Positions 7,996 through 17,455 of a stretch of 64,000 nucleotides of DNA are shown in pieces. Source of the DNA: DASVNK01 sp964478815 (lineage in GTDB: Bacteria; Verrucomicrobiota; Verrucomicrobiia; Limisphaerales; SXQI01). Numbering within the stretch: the stretch's first letter is position 1; each line of letters begins with the position of its first letter. The DNA lies in the NCBI GenBank assembly GCA_964478815.1, contig CAYZKY010000002.1, positions 1-64,000 on the forward strand. The letters are read 5' to 3'. Both the position numbers and the translations under genes were made by a program. The notes beneath the pieces were generated by a model. That model ran no database searches and was not told where the DNA came from. It saw only the letters and a program-made list of their open reading frames with translations.

Positions 7996-10200
7996 ATGCT
8001 AGATTTCTCGCCGATGCAAACTTCGATGACGAAGGGCGCGAGTGGCCCGGGCACTCGTTCACGCCCCTGGCTGGCCGCGGCAGCGGGAAGATGGATGGCA
8101 GGGGCTTTGGTGGTCGTGCTTGGTTTGATTCAGGGCGCGCTCGGGCAATCTGTTCCAAAACTGGTTTCCGTGACACCCGCTGAAGGCGCGACCAACGCGA
8201 GCCCCAGAGGAGCTTTGGTGTTCGAATTCGATCAGGCCATGACGGCCAGTCCGTTGCAGTTCACCATTCAGGGCGTCGTCAGGGGCAATTATGAGTTCAG
8301 CCCGGCGCACCTGATTAATTCCTTCACCGGAAGCTGGAGCGCGGACCGCCGGACCCTAACCTTTCAGCCATCCCTTTCTATTGCGCTCAAGACGGTGATT
8401 ACCTGGACCTTGAATCCGGCCGGGGCCACCACGCCGTTGCGGAGCGTGCTCGGCCAGTTCCTTGAAACGACGACGGGCAGTTATTCCATCGCGCCCGATT
8501 CCGGAGGCAGCCCTTTGGAGACTTGCGTGCCCGTCACCCCGGCGCCTGGGGTGTATACCATCAGCAAGTTCCTGCAATCCTATCAGACAGGTCCGAATGT
8601 CGTGGATCCGTTGCCGGCCAATCCAGCCGTCCTGGCGATTTCCGTGCAAGGCCCGGCAGGAGGGCCGGCCGTCACCGGCGGCGGGCTGACCTTGCCCGAT
8701 GGCTCGGCGAAACCGCTGCTGTTGCAGGTGGGGGCATACCGGCGCACCGAGCCCTTTGCCAACGAAGCCGCTCTCCAGGCTGCTTACCCGCCCGGCGCCT
8801 ACACCCTGCGTTTCACCCGGACGGGAGAACCCGAGCAGGTGATTCCGCTCACCATGCCGGCCATGCCCACCGTGACGCCGAAGGTCTTGAACTTCGCCGA
8901 GGCCCAAGCCATCGATGCCAGCAAAGATTTTACGGTGCGCTGGGAAGCGTTCTCTCCGCAACCGGCCGGAGCCTTCGTGCGTCTGGTTATTTCGGACGAG
9001 TTTGCCAACCGCATATTTCTCGCGCCCAATGCCTGCGTTCCCCGGACGCTCGACCCGGCCGCGACCTCGATCGTCATTCCCGCGAATTACCTCCGGCCCG
9101 GCTTCAATTACACCGCGCAGCTCATCTTCGGCCTGAATTACTACAGCTCGACCACGGACGTCCCGCAAATGTCTGGCAACGCCTTTGTGCAACGCATCAC
9201 CACGCTGACGATCAAGACAGCGAACGATCCGGGCGCCCCGCCATTGGAAACCTGCGATCCGCCGATTCAGACGCGTGGTTATTACACCCTCGCCAAAACA
9301 TTGTCCCACCGGCAACTCACCGCCGGAGAAGTGCTCCCGGGAGATGGGAATCCCGGCGTCTTCACCGCCTCGGTGCAAGGGCCTCCCACCGGCCCCGCCG
9401 TGACGGACGCTTCGCTTACCCTGCCCGGCGGCGCGCCGCGGAGCCTGACCTCGCAGGCCAGCGTCCTCTCGCTGGTCGGCGCGCATCCCACGGAACTCGC
9501 GCTCGAAGAAGCCTTTCCTATCGGGGGCTACACGCTGCGATTCAACCAGACCGGGCAGCCGGAACGAGTCGTCGCCATGGACATCCCCGCCGCGCCCTCC
9601 ACCGTCCCGATGATTCTCAATTTCGCCGAAGCCCAAACGATCGATCCGGCCAGCGAGTTCACGCTGCGCTGGAATGCCTTTGAACCGGCGGGCCCGGGCG
9701 CATTCATCCGCATCGTCATCAGCGACGAACGCGGCAAACTAATCTTCATGGCTCCGAACATTTGCATCCCGCGCACGATCGAGGCTTCGGCCACGTCGGT
9801 CGCGATTCCCGCCGATTATTTCAGTGAAGGCGTCAGCTACTACGGGTTGCTGGTCTTCGGATTCGAATTCTACAATTCGGACTCTGCGGTCCCGCAAATG
9901 AACGGGTACGGTCTCGTGCAACGCAGCACCTCGTTCATGCTGCGGGCGGGCGGATCGGACCCTGTTCCAGGGGCTCCGGCCAACTTCTCGAGCTACCGGC
10001 TGTTATCGAACGGCCATCCGGAATTCCGCCTGTCCGGCACGGCGGGCCGCGCCTACCAGGTGCAGCGCGCGGGCGCACTGGGCACACCGGGTTGGACCGA
10101 TCTCGCCCCCGTCACCTTGGATGCCTCCGGCTCCGCGGTCTTCGAGGACGCCGATGTCACTTTAAAGTTCCCCGCTTTTTACCGGGCTGTTTCTAATTAG
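7996..10200 (+). CDS. Exported protein: Ig-like (Big_5) domain plus duplicated 243-residue module
   Basis: A 734-residue exported protein of unknown function. A signal peptide lies at about 24-50 (ALVVVLGLIQGALGQS). A bacterial Ig-like SbsA/Big_5 domain follows (about 50-165, SVTPAEGATNASPRG). Then come two homologous modules starting at residues 173 and 416 (both PLETC), an exact 243-residue offset. Each has VQGP..GPAVT, G.YTLRF.(R/Q)TG(E/Q)PE and LNFAEAQ.ID signatures. The tail (about 660-734) holds YQVQRAGALGTPGWTDL, a motif common at the C-end of Verrucomicrobial secreted proteins. In-frame ATGs at 7996, 8014 and 8026 are all possible starts with weak binding sites; the first is used. It is probably a cell-surface or periplasmic structural protein. 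Confidence 0.8.
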   Translation: MLDFSPMQTSMTKGASGPGTRSRPWLAAAAGRWMAGALVVVLGLIQGALGQSVPKLVSVTPAEGATNASPRGALVFEFDQAMTASPLQFTIQGVVRGNYEFSPAHLINSFTGSWSADRRTLTFQPSLSIALKTVITWTLNPAGATTPLRSVLGQFLETTTGSYSIAPDSGGSPLETCVPVTPAPGVYTISKFLQSYQTGPNVVDPLPANPAVLAISVQGPAGGPAVTGGGLTLPDGSAKPLLLQVGAYRRTEPFANEAALQAAYPPGAYTLRFTRTGEPEQVIPLTMPAMPTVTPKVLNFAEAQAIDASKDFTVRWEAFSPQPAGAFVRLVISDEFANRIFLAPNACVPRTLDPAATSIVIPANYLRPGFNYTAQLIFGLNYYSSTTDVPQMSGNAFVQRITTLTIKTANDPGAPPLETCDPPIQTRGYYTLAKTLSHRQLTAGEVLPGDGNPGVFTASVQGPPTGPAVTDASLTLPGGAPRSLTSQASVLSLVGAHPTELALEEAFPIGGYTLRFNQTGQPERVVAMDIPAAPSTVPMILNFAEAQTIDPASEFTLRWNAFEPAGPGAFIRIVISDERGKLIFMAPNICIPRTIEASATSVAIPADYFSEGVSYYGLLVFGFEFYNSDSAVPQMNGYGLVQRSTSFMLRAGGSDPVPGAPANFSSYRLLSNGHPEFRLSGTAGRAYQVQRAGALGTPGWTDLAPVTLDASGSAVFEDADVTLKFPAFYRAVSN

Positions 10201-10340
10201 CGCTGCACTGTGGTGTAGGAGATGCGTGGGCCGCATTTCGGGATTGTCTCCCGAGAAGCCGGGCTCATGATGATGCCATTCAACCGCGGAACACGTTCGG
10301 GCGCCCGGCGTGCCGCCGCGTTGGTCAAGAACGGAGAATT

Positions 10341-12824
10341 ATGAAACGCTGCCTGATTCTGAGCTTGTTGCTGCTCGCCACTCTCTGCCCGGTTCGGGCC
10401 CACCTTGAAGCGTTCGAGATCGGGGAGGATCGCACGGACAACCTGCCGAAAGGAAAGGAAGCCGACGGCATCATCGGCGATTTCGTCCTGCGCAACCACC
10501 AGATTCAGGCTTTGATTTCTGGGAACCTGCCGCTGCGCCGGGCGAACATGAGCACCTTCTACGGCACGAACGGCATCACCCCCGGCTGCCTCTACGATCT
10601 CACGTTCACGGGGCAGCCGAACGACCAGATCACCATTTTCTCGCCTTGCGAACAGCGCGGGCCGGTCTCGTACGTCCGGGGCGTGGAGGACGACGAGGAG
10701 GCCGTCATCGAGACGGTGGTGACGGCCGCCAGCAACGGCGGACTTTTCCGGCGGCACGAATACCGCGTGGACGAGGAATCCCAGGGCGTGCTTATCACCA
10801 CCACGTTGCGCAACGACGCCAAAACCGTCCGCAAGGAGAAGGTCTCCGATCGCTGGACCGCTTTCACCCGCACCGGCACCTTCGCCGGATACCGCTGGGC
10901 CGATGCCGTCGATCCCGCCGACCGCGCCGGTTACGCCTTCCGCCCATGGAAACCCGACGGCGCGGAAAAAGCTCCTGAGGAACTCGATATTCAGCCGGAC
11001 GAAGAAATCGAGGTGGTCCGCTTCCTCGCGCTCGGACGCTCTCCGGCCGAAGCCGTGGGCGTAGCCGCGCGGCACACCGGCGGTGTAGGCACCATTACCG
11101 GACGCTGCCGCGATGCCGCCAACCGGCCCGCCGCGGGCGCGACGCTCTTGATTTACTCCGGCGATTCCTCGGTGCCGGCCTATGCCGATCACGATGGCCG
11201 GTTCGAATTCCCCTTCCCTCCGGGCCGGTATCGCGTCGCGGTGACGGATCTTGGCCGGGCCACCGTTGAGAAAGAAATCGAACTCGGCGAAGAGCAGACG
11301 GTCGAGCTGGATTTCGAACTCTCCCCGCGCTCCACCATCGCGTTCGAAATCACCGATGGCGAAGGCCGCGACATTCCGTGCAAGGCCCAGTTCATCGGCG
11401 TCGAAGGCACGCCCACGCCCAATCTCGGTCCGCCGAACCGCGCCCACGGCTGCAAGGATCAGTATCACTCCGCAACCGGTCGCTTCAGCGTCGCTCTCAA
11501 CCCCGGCGCGTACCGCGTCGTCGTCACGCGCGGCATCGAGTACGGCCATCTCGCGCGCACCATCCGCCTGGAGGCCGGCGGCACCGTGACCTTCGCCGGC
11601 CAGCTCCAGCGCCTGGTCGACACGCGCGGCTGGGTCAGCGTCGATTACCACAACCATTCCACCGCCAGCGGCGACAACACCTGCGGCACCGACGACCGCA
11701 TCATCAACCTCGCCGCCGAGCATATCGAGTTCGCCCCCACCACCGAGCACAACCGACACTACGATTGGCGGCCCCACATCCAGAAACTCGGCCTCGCCAG
11801 CCAGCTCAATACCGTCTCCGGCATCGAACTCACCGGCTCCGGCCCGCACTTCAACGCCTTCCCCTTCCATCCCCATCCGCATCGCCAGGATCACGGGGCC
11901 CCCGTCTGGAACCGCGATCCTCGCATCACGGCTGTCCTCCTCCGCAATCACCAGAGCCCCGACCCGGACCGCTGGATCCAGATCAATCATCCTGACCTCG
12001 TCGAGAACTTCATCGACAGCAATGGCGATGGCCTCGCCGACGGCGGTTACATGGGCCTCGGCCTGCTCATCGACGGCATCGAGACCCAGAACTTCACCAA
12101 TCCGTTCGACCTCCCGCGCGTCCCGGTCACTATTTACAACAATAAAGTCTACCCCAACCGCGAATTCGTCTGGCTCCAACTCCTCAACCAAGGCCACCGC
12201 CTGATCGCGATGGCCGTCGCTGATGCTCACTCCGTCCACGGCAATGGGGTCGGCGGCTGGCGCATGTACCTCCCCAGCGCTTCCGATGCTCCCGCCCAGA
12301 TCGACTGGCGCGAAAACAGCAAGCACGCCAAGGCCGGCCGCTCCTACCTCACGACTGGCCCATTCCTGCAAGTCACGACCGCCGAAGGGGCTGGCCCCGG
12401 CTCCGATCTGCGTGCCTCCGGCGAAGTAAAACTCAACGTGAAAGTCCAATGCACCGACTGGATCGATATCGACCGCGTCCAGGTGCTCGTGAACGGCCGC
12501 CCTTTGCCCACGCTCAACTTCACCCGGCAGGCCAATCCCGAAATGTTCAGCAACGGTGTCGTGAAGTTCGATCGGCAGATTCGCGTCCCGCTCGTCGCCG
12601 ACGCCCACCTCATCGTCGTTGCCATGAGCGAACACTCCAATCTCTCCGTCGGCTACGGCACCAGCGACCAAGCCAAACTCCGCCCCTGCGCCTACCACAA
12701 CCCCATCTACGTCGATATCGACGGCGGCGGCTTCAAGCCCAACCACGACACGCTCGGCCACCCCCTCGGCGTCCCTTACGCCCTGGAGGCAGTGAAGGCC
12801 ATGCTCGCTTCGCCTGTTCCTTGA
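10341..12824 (+). CDS. CehA/McbA-type PHP metallohydrolase, exported
   Basis: An 827-residue exported protein with signal peptide MKRCLILSLLLLATLCPVRA. The middle holds a carboxypeptidase-regulatory-like beta-sandwich (about 250-330: TGRCRDAANRPAAGATLL, GRFEFPFPPGRYRVAV). The C-terminal half is a PHP-superfamily domain of the CehA/McbA group. Its metal-binding motifs are VDYHNHST (about residue 435), APTTEHNRHYDW and VADAHSVHG. Known CehA is a carbaryl hydrolase, but most relatives have no known substrate, so the reaction is left open. The start has GGAG eight bases before ATG. The preceding gene ends 140 bases upstream on the same strand. Confidence 0.85.
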   Translation: MKRCLILSLLLLATLCPVRAHLEAFEIGEDRTDNLPKGKEADGIIGDFVLRNHQIQALISGNLPLRRANMSTFYGTNGITPGCLYDLTFTGQPNDQITIFSPCEQRGPVSYVRGVEDDEEAVIETVVTAASNGGLFRRHEYRVDEESQGVLITTTLRNDAKTVRKEKVSDRWTAFTRTGTFAGYRWADAVDPADRAGYAFRPWKPDGAEKAPEELDIQPDEEIEVVRFLALGRSPAEAVGVAARHTGGVGTITGRCRDAANRPAAGATLLIYSGDSSVPAYADHDGRFEFPFPPGRYRVAVTDLGRATVEKEIELGEEQTVELDFELSPRSTIAFEITDGEGRDIPCKAQFIGVEGTPTPNLGPPNRAHGCKDQYHSATGRFSVALNPGAYRVVVTRGIEYGHLARTIRLEAGGTVTFAGQLQRLVDTRGWVSVDYHNHSTASGDNTCGTDDRIINLAAEHIEFAPTTEHNRHYDWRPHIQKLGLASQLNTVSGIELTGSGPHFNAFPFHPHPHRQDHGAPVWNRDPRITAVLLRNHQSPDPDRWIQINHPDLVENFIDSNGDGLADGGYMGLGLLIDGIETQNFTNPFDLPRVPVTIYNNKVYPNREFVWLQLLNQGHRLIAMAVADAHSVHGNGVGGWRMYLPSASDAPAQIDWRENSKHAKAGRSYLTTGPFLQVTTAEGAGPGSDLRASGEVKLNVKVQCTDWIDIDRVQVLVNGRPLPTLNFTRQANPEMFSNGVVKFDRQIRVPLVADAHLIVVAMSEHSNLSVGYGTSDQAKLRPCAYHNPIYVDIDGGGFKPNHDTLGHPLGVPYALEAVKAMLASPVP

Positions 12825-12880
12825 TCCAGGTCTTCCGCCTTGCGACCTCGCGAACTGGCCTAAACTTGAGCTCGGGAGCC

Positions 12881-13066
12881 ATGGAAAAGATTGTCCGCAC
12901 CTACGACAGTTTCGCGGCCGCCGACGCTGCAGATATGCAGCGTTACCGTCACATGAGCGGAGACGAGAAACTGGCCCTCCTGCTCGACCTGCTTATGCCG
13001 GAAAATCCCGATGAGGCCGTTATCCAGAGAATCGCCCGGGTGTATCCTCTCTCTGAATCGCGTTGA
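12881..13066 (+). CDS. Small conserved protein, partner of a lost nucleotidyltransferase
   Basis: A 61-residue acidic, mostly helical protein. The pattern IVRTYDSFAAADAAD.QRYRHMS then LALLLDLL matches small proteins that, as I recall, are encoded directly before a minimal-nucleotidyltransferase-like gene in many bacteria, a toxin-antitoxin-like arrangement. GGGAG lies five bases before ATG. A remnant of the expected partner starts inside the 3' end (see 13053-13265). The small gene has no internal stop, so it may still be expressed or may only recently have been orphaned. Family assignment is from memory of the motif. Confidence 0.6.
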   Translation: MEKIVRTYDSFAAADAADMQRYRHMSGDEKLALLLDLLMPENPDEAVIQRIARVYPLSESR

Positions 13067-13265
13067 CCTCCTCACCGCTTCACCGGCGTCGATTTCGCCC
13101 TGGCCTGAGTCCAATAGGTCGCTGGCTCGTTAAGCGGACTCCCGTCCATTTCATCAGCCGCGACCTCCTCCTCCGCAACAAACGCGCTGCCCGCCGCGCC
13201 AAGGATCTGGGCGACATCGAAACTCTCGAGCGAACCCGCCCGGCCCCGCCCGAACCAACCGCTTG
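13053..13265 (+). pseudogene. C-terminal remnant of a nucleotidyltransferase
   Basis: Two frames here read as pieces of one protein. One gives NRVDLLT then, after a shift, FTGVDFALA, and stops. Another gives PVHFISRDLLLRNKRAARRAKDLGDIETLER. Together they match the end of nucleotidyltransferase-fold proteins in which NRIDLLTS.(T/D)GV is followed by ISR.(D/L)LLRNKRA.GR.KDL.D(V/I)..LE. The N-terminal catalytic part (GG/GS and Asp-x-Asp) is absent: the remnant begins abruptly inside the last codons of the small partner gene. This suggests a deletion of the 5' part plus frameshifts and stops near 13107 and 13116. Confidence 0.65.
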
Positions 13266-13392
13266 AGCGAAGGTTCTCCGACAGCTCTTCAAAAGTTACC
13301 CTCCACACTCTCGAACAAGCCAAGGCCCTGCTCACCTCCCCTTCCTGGTAATTCAGCGCCCACCGTCGTCCGGCACGAGGTTGGCGCCCAAA

Positions 13393-16300
13393 TCAAGGGC
13401 CGTGGCGGAGGAAGATTTCGTTCCAGCCCAGGTTGTTGTCTTCGTGGATTTCGTCGAGTTGATCGTCTGGATCGATCACGCAGTAAATCGGGATGGAGAC
13501 GGACGCGGCGGAGGCGGGGATGCGCCAGGGGAACTGGACGAGGCGCTTGCCGCGGGCGGGCACGCCGGCAGGCACGAGCACATGGTCGAACCCCTCGCGG
13601 CTGACCAGCAACTGCCCCCCGTTCAGCGGGTCGCCCAGGTAAAACCGCACCCGGAAACTCGACGGCGTGGCGAGAAAGCTGAAATTCGAGATGCGCGCGA
13701 CGAGTTCCACGTCGTCGCCGGGGCGCGGCTCGGGCGGCACGGTGGCGATCTCGCGCGTGAGCTGGAGTTGCGCGGCGTTGAGCACGGCGAGCCCCTTCTC
13801 CGGGTCGAGCCGCCACGGCAGGACAAAAGCGGGATCGGAGAGGGCGGTGTAATTCCGGCTCCAGAAGGTCGGCTGGCCCGCCGTGCCGGTGGGCAAATCC
13901 ACGGCGTAATCCAGCACCAGGGCGCCGCTGCGGTCCCAGTAAAAGTACGGCGTGATGGAGTAACCCGTGCCGGCGATGCGCCCATCGAGCGCCCCCAGCG
14001 TGGCGATGAGCCCCTGCTGGTCGGTCAGTTCGGTGGTGCTGGCCGTCAGGGAGGTCGAGTCGTACCCGCCGGTCACGGTAACATCGGGAATCCACGGAAA
14101 GGGAATGTCGAAACTGGCCTTGGCCTGGATGCTGAAGTTGAAACTGCGGTTTTCGCGAGTCGTCGCGGTGCTGGTGCGGGTCAGCCGCCAGAGGTAGGCC
14201 GAGGAGGAATCCACCGTGAAGGTGTCCGCGCTTTCGATCGAGCGCACATACTCCGCGCCGGGATACGGCTCCCGGGCCGAACGGTAGGAGAGAAGGTTTC
14301 CGATTTCGTGGTACGGCCGGTAGTTCTGCGCGACGACCGATTTGCTCCCGAACCAGTTCTGGCGCGCGACCTCCGGCGCATAGGCGATGATGTACGTGGC
14401 GATCCGTCCGTCCACGACGACCGGGTATTCCCACACGGTGTAGTCGATGGTGGCGGCGTAGACCCGGTCATCGGCCACGGCATCGACCTGCACCTCCACT
14501 TTCGTCGTCTCGCGGGTGGAGGCGAAGCTGTCGAATCGCTCGCTGAATTTCGTCTGAATCTCCGCCTTGAGTCCGATATCCAGAGGCAGTTCCACTCCGC
14601 CTTTCACTTTCACCCCCACGTTCCAGCCTCGTTCCCATTCCGTCTCCACTTCGATGCTGGTCGTGCTGGCCACCGTATACCGCGAGTAGAAGGGGCAGAG
14701 CGATACCGAGTTGATGCAGTCGAGCGTGGGGAACATGTTATTCACGTCGTAGGGAACGCCTTCGAGCACGTCGAAATGCACCGGCGGCGCGTTCACGATC
14801 ACCACCGGCTTTCCGCTCACTGTCCGCGTGTAACGCCGCGGAGTGCCGAGCCGGGGGCCATTCTTGCCGAAATCCGCCGTGCCGATGGCCGTGAAGCGCC
14901 GGGCCTGGCCGGCCACTTCGTCCAGCAGCCGGGCATCCTCCCGCATTCGGTAAAAGCTGCTGGCGTCTCCCGTCACGGTGAACGACTGCACCACGAAACG
15001 GCGCTGCGAACCGCCCTCGAACCGTTGATCGGTCACCGCCACAATCTCCGGCCGGGAGCCGTAGTTCGGATCCGTGCTGTTCAGATTCGCCAGCATGATG
15101 AACCGGCGGGCCGTGTCCTCGCTTTCCGAACCAAAACCATCCGAACTGGCCAGGCTGGACCAGCCAAAATCCGGGCGAATGTCATACACTCGGATCTGCC
15201 TCCAGCCGATCACCAGCTCCGGCAGGGGATCGCCGTCGAACTCGCCGGTTTGCAAATCAAGGGGATAACCGTGGTTGCCCGAGGTCTGGTCGATCTGTTC
15301 CGGCTGCGCCGGCCGCCGGGCGAGCGATCCGAACGCGACATCCGGCTTGAGAAACTGCAAATACCACCGGCCGAAACTGCTGTTGTCGGCCGTTTCATAG
15401 ACCACCGCCAATTCGTCGCGGCCATCTCCATCGAAATCGGCCGCATGCCCGGCCAGCCGGGAGAGCCAGATCGAAGTGCGTCCGTCCTTCAAGTACAAGC
15501 GGCGATCCGGCTCCGCGAGCGCATCGCCGCGGATCGCCGCCGGCGCGTCCGCCGAGTATTTGAAGAAGCGCACATACAGCTCCCAGTTGCTCAAGCCGTT
15601 GGGCACGGCGGCATTCCGGGTCGTCACCACCGCCAGCTCATCCGCCCCGTCCCCATCGAAATCGCCCGCCGCGATGTCGAACCAGCCGGAGCGTTCCTGC
15701 AAATCGCCCGCCTCGTACGCGACCCCGTCCGGCAGGGTGAAACCCGCCAGCGAAACCAATTCCGTGAGATTCGCCCGCAATTCCAGCAGCTCGATCTGCA
15801 CCTCGCGCGCGGTGTTCACCCAGGCCAGCCAAATGCGCGGATTCGTCACGCCCGGGAAATGCGCGCGTTGCACCCGCACCAGCGGCGGTACGCTCCCCTC
15901 CGCGCGGACCACATGGTCCGCGACCGGGAAGGTCGCCCGCTGGGTGACCGTCAGGTTCGCCGGATCCACCTCCGCGATGCTGAGCACCATCCGGTTGTTC
16001 GCATCCGTCCACACCAGCAACGGCTCGACCCGTCCGTCTCCATCCAGGTCGGACATCAACGTGTCCTGTGCGGGCGATGCACTGCCGTTCGGAGACAATC
16101 GCCCGGTCGCGTTGGTGGAAAAAGTGCTGCTGACCGGCCCGCCCGCCGGCGCCTCCACATGAAACAACACCTTGCTGGAATACTCCGTGGCCGAGCCCCC
16201 CTCGGGCTGCGGCACGGTCCGGGACCACAGCAGGAACAGTTCTTCCGGAGCCGGGTCCTCGATCGTCGCCGCGGCCGGATCGTCCGCTTGAGACCGGGCA

Positions 16301-16629
16301 TTCAGCACGCGGTAAAACCCGCTCGCGCCGCCGAAACGCGGCGCGGAGGCGCGGAACTCCCCGGGCGTTTCCTCCACCTCCTCGATCCGGGCGTCCGGCA
16401 GATCCATCCAGGCGGAACCCACGTTCCGTTGGAATTGCGGCTGGTACGACGTCCCAGCCGGCCAGGTGCTGGCAAACGTGAATTCGACCGTGTTCGGCCC
16501 TTCCGTGGCGCTCGTGATCGCAATCGCCCCTTCGTTCGCCGCCCCGCGGCTGAAAACGCACCCCAGGATCGAAACCGCCAACGCCAGGCCCGCCCGCACG
16601 GATTTTCCAGGAAAAAAGGAGTTCTTCAT
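13393..16629 (-). CDS. Large exported FG-GAP/VCBS protein with C-terminal CARDB domain
   Basis: A 1078-residue secreted protein. The signal peptide is in residues 1-31 (LALAVSILGCVFSRGA). The N-terminal half contains several FG-GAP/VCBS-like beta-propeller blades with calcium-loop motifs: SDLDGDGRVEPLLV, GDFDGDGADELAVV, ADFDGDGRDELAVVYE and GEFDGDPLPELVIGW. The central part (about 640-920) has no domain I recognise. It contains VEVETEWERGWNVGVKVKGG and alternating amphipathic stretches that could be beta-structure. The last 120 residues are a CARDB-type Ig-like domain ending in PDDQLDEIHEDNN, often found in adhesins and S-layer-like proteins. Start MKNSFFPGKS at 16629 puts the signal peptide first. 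Role inferred: cell-surface binding or structure. Confidence 0.8.
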   Translation of the reverse strand: MKNSFFPGKSVRAGLALAVSILGCVFSRGAANEGAIAITSATEGPNTVEFTFASTWPAGTSYQPQFQRNVGSAWMDLPDARIEEVEETPGEFRASAPRFGGASGFYRVLNARSQADDPAAATIEDPAPEELFLLWSRTVPQPEGGSATEYSSKVLFHVEAPAGGPVSSTFSTNATGRLSPNGSASPAQDTLMSDLDGDGRVEPLLVWTDANNRMVLSIAEVDPANLTVTQRATFPVADHVVRAEGSVPPLVRVQRAHFPGVTNPRIWLAWVNTAREVQIELLELRANLTELVSLAGFTLPDGVAYEAGDLQERSGWFDIAAGDFDGDGADELAVVTTRNAAVPNGLSNWELYVRFFKYSADAPAAIRGDALAEPDRRLYLKDGRTSIWLSRLAGHAADFDGDGRDELAVVYETADNSSFGRWYLQFLKPDVAFGSLARRPAQPEQIDQTSGNHGYPLDLQTGEFDGDPLPELVIGWRQIRVYDIRPDFGWSSLASSDGFGSESEDTARRFIMLANLNSTDPNYGSRPEIVAVTDQRFEGGSQRRFVVQSFTVTGDASSFYRMREDARLLDEVAGQARRFTAIGTADFGKNGPRLGTPRRYTRTVSGKPVVIVNAPPVHFDVLEGVPYDVNNMFPTLDCINSVSLCPFYSRYTVASTTSIEVETEWERGWNVGVKVKGGVELPLDIGLKAEIQTKFSERFDSFASTRETTKVEVQVDAVADDRVYAATIDYTVWEYPVVVDGRIATYIIAYAPEVARQNWFGSKSVVAQNYRPYHEIGNLLSYRSAREPYPGAEYVRSIESADTFTVDSSSAYLWRLTRTSTATTRENRSFNFSIQAKASFDIPFPWIPDVTVTGGYDSTSLTASTTELTDQQGLIATLGALDGRIAGTGYSITPYFYWDRSGALVLDYAVDLPTGTAGQPTFWSRNYTALSDPAFVLPWRLDPEKGLAVLNAAQLQLTREIATVPPEPRPGDDVELVARISNFSFLATPSSFRVRFYLGDPLNGGQLLVSREGFDHVLVPAGVPARGKRLVQFPWRIPASAASVSIPIYCVIDPDDQLDEIHEDNNLGWNEIFLRHGP

Positions 16630-16849
16630 CTGTTGGATCAAGATTGATGGTCTTCTCCGCCCAAGCCACCGACGCGAGCAGGCTGTGCTCCCCACACCAT
16701 CCCGTCCAACCTCGATAACCCGACCTTGGCGATAATCGATACCGAGCCAAAAGATGTCACGAACAAACGACCGTCCCGCGCCGGATTCATGCTTCGGCTG
16801 GCGAAATGCTGATTGAGAAAGCCTGGATTCGCGCTAGGATGGGCGGGAC

Positions 16850-17455
16850 GTGAAAGGAAAAGAAATCGGGCTGATGGCCTTGCTGGTGGCGGTCTTCGCT
16901 TTGAGCCGCTGGCCCGGGTTGATGCCTCCGAGCTTCAGCGCGGCGTATGCCTTTGCCTTCTGCGCCGGCGTCTACTTCCCGCCGCGCTGGCGCTGGATCG
17001 TGCCGCTCGGCGCTGCCTTGGTGGTCGATGTCCTCCTCAATGCCTTCTACTATCACGTCGCGCCCATCGATATTTACGTGCTGGTGAAGATCGGAGCCTT
17101 CGCCGGCCTGATTGCGCTGGGGCGGCTTTTCCGTCCCGGTCATTCGTGGCTGGCCCTCACCGGCGGCGGTGTGCTCGGCGCGCTGCTGTTCTACCTGGTC
17201 ACAAACACGGTGTCATGGCTCTACGATCCCGCCTATGGCAAGACCTTGGCCGGGTGGATGCAAGCCCTCACCTTCGGCCGGCCGGAATTTCCGCCGACCT
17301 GGGAGTTCTTCCGCAATACGCTGCTGAGCGGCGGCCTCTTCGCCGGGCTGTTCGCCGGCGCCATGAAGTTCTCAGCCGCTCGGGAAAAGGCCGAGGAACC
17401 CGCCGAGGAACCGGCCGAGGAACCGCAACCCGCACCCGACGAGGCCCGCGCGTGA
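16850..17455 (+). CDS. DUF6580-like integral membrane protein
   Basis: A 201-residue integral membrane protein with five to six hydrophobic segments and the pattern SAAYAFAFCAG.YFP then VVDVLLNAFYY, which matches the DUF6580 'putative transport protein' family. Function is unknown; such proteins resemble the S-component fold of ECF-type vitamin transporters. The tail (about 182-201) is a Glu/Pro-rich repeat (EEPAEEPAEEPQP), probably cytosolic. The start is GTG at 16850; ATG at 16874 is an alternative that loses eight residues. Its stop overlaps the GTG of the next gene by four bases (GTGA), so the two are translationally coupled. Confidence 0.7.
   Translation: MKGKEIGLMALLVAVFALSRWPGLMPPSFSAAYAFAFCAGVYFPPRWRWIVPLGAALVVDVLLNAFYYHVAPIDIYVLVKIGAFAGLIALGRLFRPGHSWLALTGGGVLGALLFYLVTNTVSWLYDPAYGKTLAGWMQALTFGRPEFPPTWEFFRNTLLSGGLFAGLFAGAMKFSAAREKAEEPAEEPAEEPQPAPDEARA

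Noticed and set aside
10197..12761. Long antisense open frame (854 codons) opposite the CehA-like gene
   Set aside because: It mirrors the real gene with a signal peptide and PHP motifs on the other strand. Its translation is compositionally biased and shows no domain; high GC suppresses stops.
13381..16647. Antisense open frame of 1088 codons opposite the FG-GAP/CARDB gene
   Set aside because: Arg/Gly/His-rich shadow without motifs; the minus strand has signal peptide, calcium loops and CARDB domain.
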